This document shows, piece by piece, positions 4,803-6,160 of a stretch of 6,160 nucleotides of DNA. Made by a program: the position numbers and the translations under genes. The notes under the pieces were generated by a model. That model saw only the letters and a program-made list of their open reading frames with translations. It was not told where the DNA came from and did no database searches. The stretch's first letter is position 1. Every line of letters begins with the position of its first letter. This DNA is from Phycisphaerales bacterium (GTDB lineage: Bacteria > Planctomycetota > Phycisphaerae > Phycisphaerales > SM1A02): NCBI GenBank assembly GCA_007125255.1, contig SLDM01000371.1, positions 1 to 6,160 on the forward strand, written 5' to 3'.

Positions 4803-5684
4803 ATGATCCAGACGGCCGACCAAGCTCGATCCGGTTCCGCTTCGCAGAGTGCCGAGACCCTGCTCAAGGTGGAAGACCTGAAGACGCATTTTCCCATTCG
4901 CCGCGGCGTGCTGCAGCGCACCGTCGGCTACGTCAAGGCCGTGGACGGCATCAGTTTCGAACTCAAACGCGGGGAAACGCTCGGCCTGGTCGGTGAGTCC
5001 GGCTGCGGAAAGACCACCGTCGGACGGACCATCCTTCGGCTCATCCCCCACACCAGCGGGCGCGTCCTCTTCGAGGGCCGCAACGTTTTCGAGCTTTCCG
5101 GCAGGGAGATGGTCCGCCTTCGACAGGAGATGCAGATCGTCTTCCAGGATCCCGGCGGATCGCTCAACCCCCGGCGACGGATCGGGGAGATCATCGGGGA
5201 GCCGCTCATCGTTCACGGCAAGGCCCGGGGCGGCGAGGTCCGCCCGATGGTGCAGGACCTCCTCGAACGCTGCGGCATGTGGCGCAGCGCCGTCGACCGT
5301 TACCCGCACGAGTTTTCCGGCGGACAGAAGCAGCGCATCGGAATCGCCCGCGCTCTTGCCCTCGATCCCAAGCTGATCGTCTGCGACGAACCGACGTCGG
5401 CGCTTGATGTGTCGATCCAGTCGCAGATTCTCAACCTCCTGGGCGACCTGCAGGATGAGTTCGGACTGTCGTACCTCTTCATCAGCCACGATATGGCGGT
5501 GATTCACCACGTCTGCGATCGCATTGCGGTGATGTTCAACGGCAGGATCGTCGAAACCGGGACCCGCGAGCAGCTTCTCAACGATCCGCAGCATGATTAC
5601 ACCAAAGCGCTGCTCTCCGCCGTTCCCGAAGCCGATCCCCGCCGCAAGAAACAGCGCATCAAGTACGAAGGCATGCGCATGTGA
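4803..5684 (+). CDS. Peptide/nickel-type ABC transporter ATP-binding protein (OppF/DppF family)
   Basis: This is a cytoplasmic ATPase subunit that would power an oligopeptide or dipeptide importer of the Opp/Dpp type. The 293-residue product has the complete nucleotide-binding set: Walker [10 protein letters not shown] (64-72), Q-loop Q115 in QIVFQDP, signature FSGGQ (171-175), Walker B LIVCDE (191-196), D-loop SALD (199-202) and switch histidine H229 in ISHD. The segment [24 protein letters not shown] and the phrase [18 protein letters not shown] are typical of OppF rather than OppD. The start is ATG 4803. An upstream extension to 4269 would translate the repeat island and is rejected. The protein ends just after [13 protein letters not shown], so it lacks the Cys-containing tail (C-x-F-x-x-R-C-P) of longer family members. 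The downstream frame does not restore it. Permease, OppD and binding-protein genes are absent from the window, so the substrate is unknown. Confidence 0.93.
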   Translation: MIQTADQARSGSASQSAETLLKVEDLKTHFPIRRGVLQRTVGYVKAVDGISFELKRGETLGLVGESGCGKTTVGRTILRLIPHTSGRVLFEGRNVFELSGREMVRLRQEMQIVFQDPGGSLNPRRRIGEIIGEPLIVHGKARGGEVRPMVQDLLERCGMWRSAVDRYPHEFSGGQKQRIGIARALALDPKLIVCDEPTSALDVSIQSQILNLLGDLQDEFGLSYLFISHDMAVIHHVCDRIAVMFNGRIVETGTREQLLNDPQHDYTKALLSAVPEADPRRKKQRIKYEGMRM

Positions 5685-5697
5685 CCCGCCTCCTGCC

Positions 5698-5712
5698 GTC
5701 CGGGGCCCGGAC
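5698..5712 (+). terminator. Short GC hairpin after the ATPase gene (weak terminator candidate)
   Basis: GTCCGG (5698-5703) pairs with CCGGAC (5707-5712) around a three-base loop, 13 bp after the stop codon, between two convergent genes. The palindromic stem could act on both strands. There is no T-run on either side, so the call is weak. Confidence 0.3.
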
Positions 5713-5728
5713 AGGGCTGGATGACACT

Positions 5729-5757
5729 TGATCTTGCCTGATCACGCCCGATCATGG
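5729..5757. repeat. 10-bp-period repeat TGATCnnGCC, about three units
   Basis: TGATCTTGCC (5729-5738), TGATCACGCC (5739-5748) and CGATCATGG (5749-5757) form a short imperfect array. It overlaps the stop codon of the minus-strand gene (complement of 5752-5754). No function can be assigned. Confidence 0.45.
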
Positions 5758-6160
5758 AAGCTCCGGCGGGCTGGACGGCGCAGCACAGCCGGGGCCGTTC
5801 GGGCCCGCTTCGAAATCAACCAGGTTCACTTCGCCCGCCGGGGTCGTGAGGAAATCAAAGATGACGTAGCAGGGACAGCCGTTGACCAGGCATCCGCCGG
5901 TCCCGTAGCGGACGCGCCAATGCCAGTGGTCTTCGGTGTCGTCGACTCTGGAGGCTTCCCAGAACACGAGTGTTCCGAAGCCGAATTCATTGCCGGTCTT
6001 GACCGCAAGATCGACTCCGGGCAGTTGCTGGTACTCCTGGAGCAGGTCGGGAATGTTGAGCGCGCCGTTCAGGTCGAGGATGTACCAGTCCTTGCCGGCA
6101 AAGGAAAAGATGTACGCCTCGTTCGTCACGGAATAGAAGGCGTTCCGGCAGTGGTACGAA
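5752..6160 (-). CDS. Unrecognised protein, 3' part only
   Basis: The minus-strand frame is open from the right edge of the window to a TGA at 5754-5752, giving at least 135 residues. The GTG at 6129 is unlikely to be the real start, because codons upstream of it continue an equally protein-like sequence (SYHCRNAFYSV). I do not recognise the family. The fragment is rich in aromatic and acidic residues (KDWYILDLNGALNIPDLLQEY, then VFWEASRVDDTEDHWHWRVRYGTGG). It carries five cysteines: C4, a cluster at C90, C95 and C97 (CLVNGCPC), and C125. The tail is Pro/Ser-rich (AAPSSPPELP). No membrane segment is visible in this part. The cysteine pattern would suit an exported, disulphide-bonded protein, but that is inference. 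It converges on the ATPase gene with a 67-bp gap. Confidence 0.65.
   Translation of the reverse strand, partial: SYHCRNAFYSVTNEAYIFSFAGKDWYILDLNGALNIPDLLQEYQQLPGVDLAVKTGNEFGFGTLVFWEASRVDDTEDHWHWRVRYGTGGCLVNGCPCYVIFDFLTTPAGEVNLVDFEAGPNGPGCAAPSSPPELP

Overview
The window reads as a GC-rich bacterial chromosome segment, most likely from the Planctomycetota and perhaps a Phycisphaerae-like lineage. That placement is an inference. It rests on a secreted CotH-type protein ending in a duplicated dockerin-like calcium-loop motif (DLNGDGxVxVFDLLILLDQWG), a style common in that phylum, and on start regions without Shine-Dalgarno sequences at two genes. No rRNA, tRNA, CRISPR array, transposase or phage gene was found.

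Layout from left to right. Bases 1-1008 (+) are the 3' part of a large secreted CotH-family protein with a C-terminal dockerin-like tail. A 188-bp spacer with two 8-bp-period repeats and a promoter-like -10 box leads to panB (1197-2102, +), the ketopantoate hydroxymethyltransferase of pantothenate/CoA synthesis. A GC-rich, hairpin-rich spacer (2103-2307) precedes a 607-residue HtrA/Deg-type serine protease with an N-terminal membrane segment and apparently three PDZ domains (2308-4131, +). A 671-bp spacer (4132-4802) holds no credible gene. It is packed with repeats: three arrays of 8-bp units and two near-identical ~127-bp elements, each ending in an ATTCCC/GGGAAT inverted repeat. Next is an OppF/DppF-type peptide-transporter ATPase (4803-5684, +). 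Last is the 3' part of an unrecognised gene on the minus strand (5752-6160), convergent with the ATPase.

The four plus-strand genes do not look like one pathway or operon. Spacers are long, and panB and the ATPase each seem to have their own promoter that would give leaderless or nearly leaderless mRNA. The genes are individually ordinary housekeeping or envelope functions. The unusual material is in the spacers: the repeat island at 4185-4709, recurring 8-bp periodicity built from different sequence motifs, and the matching TACnnT-A-CCC-ATG start regions. I see no convincing new multi-gene system here.
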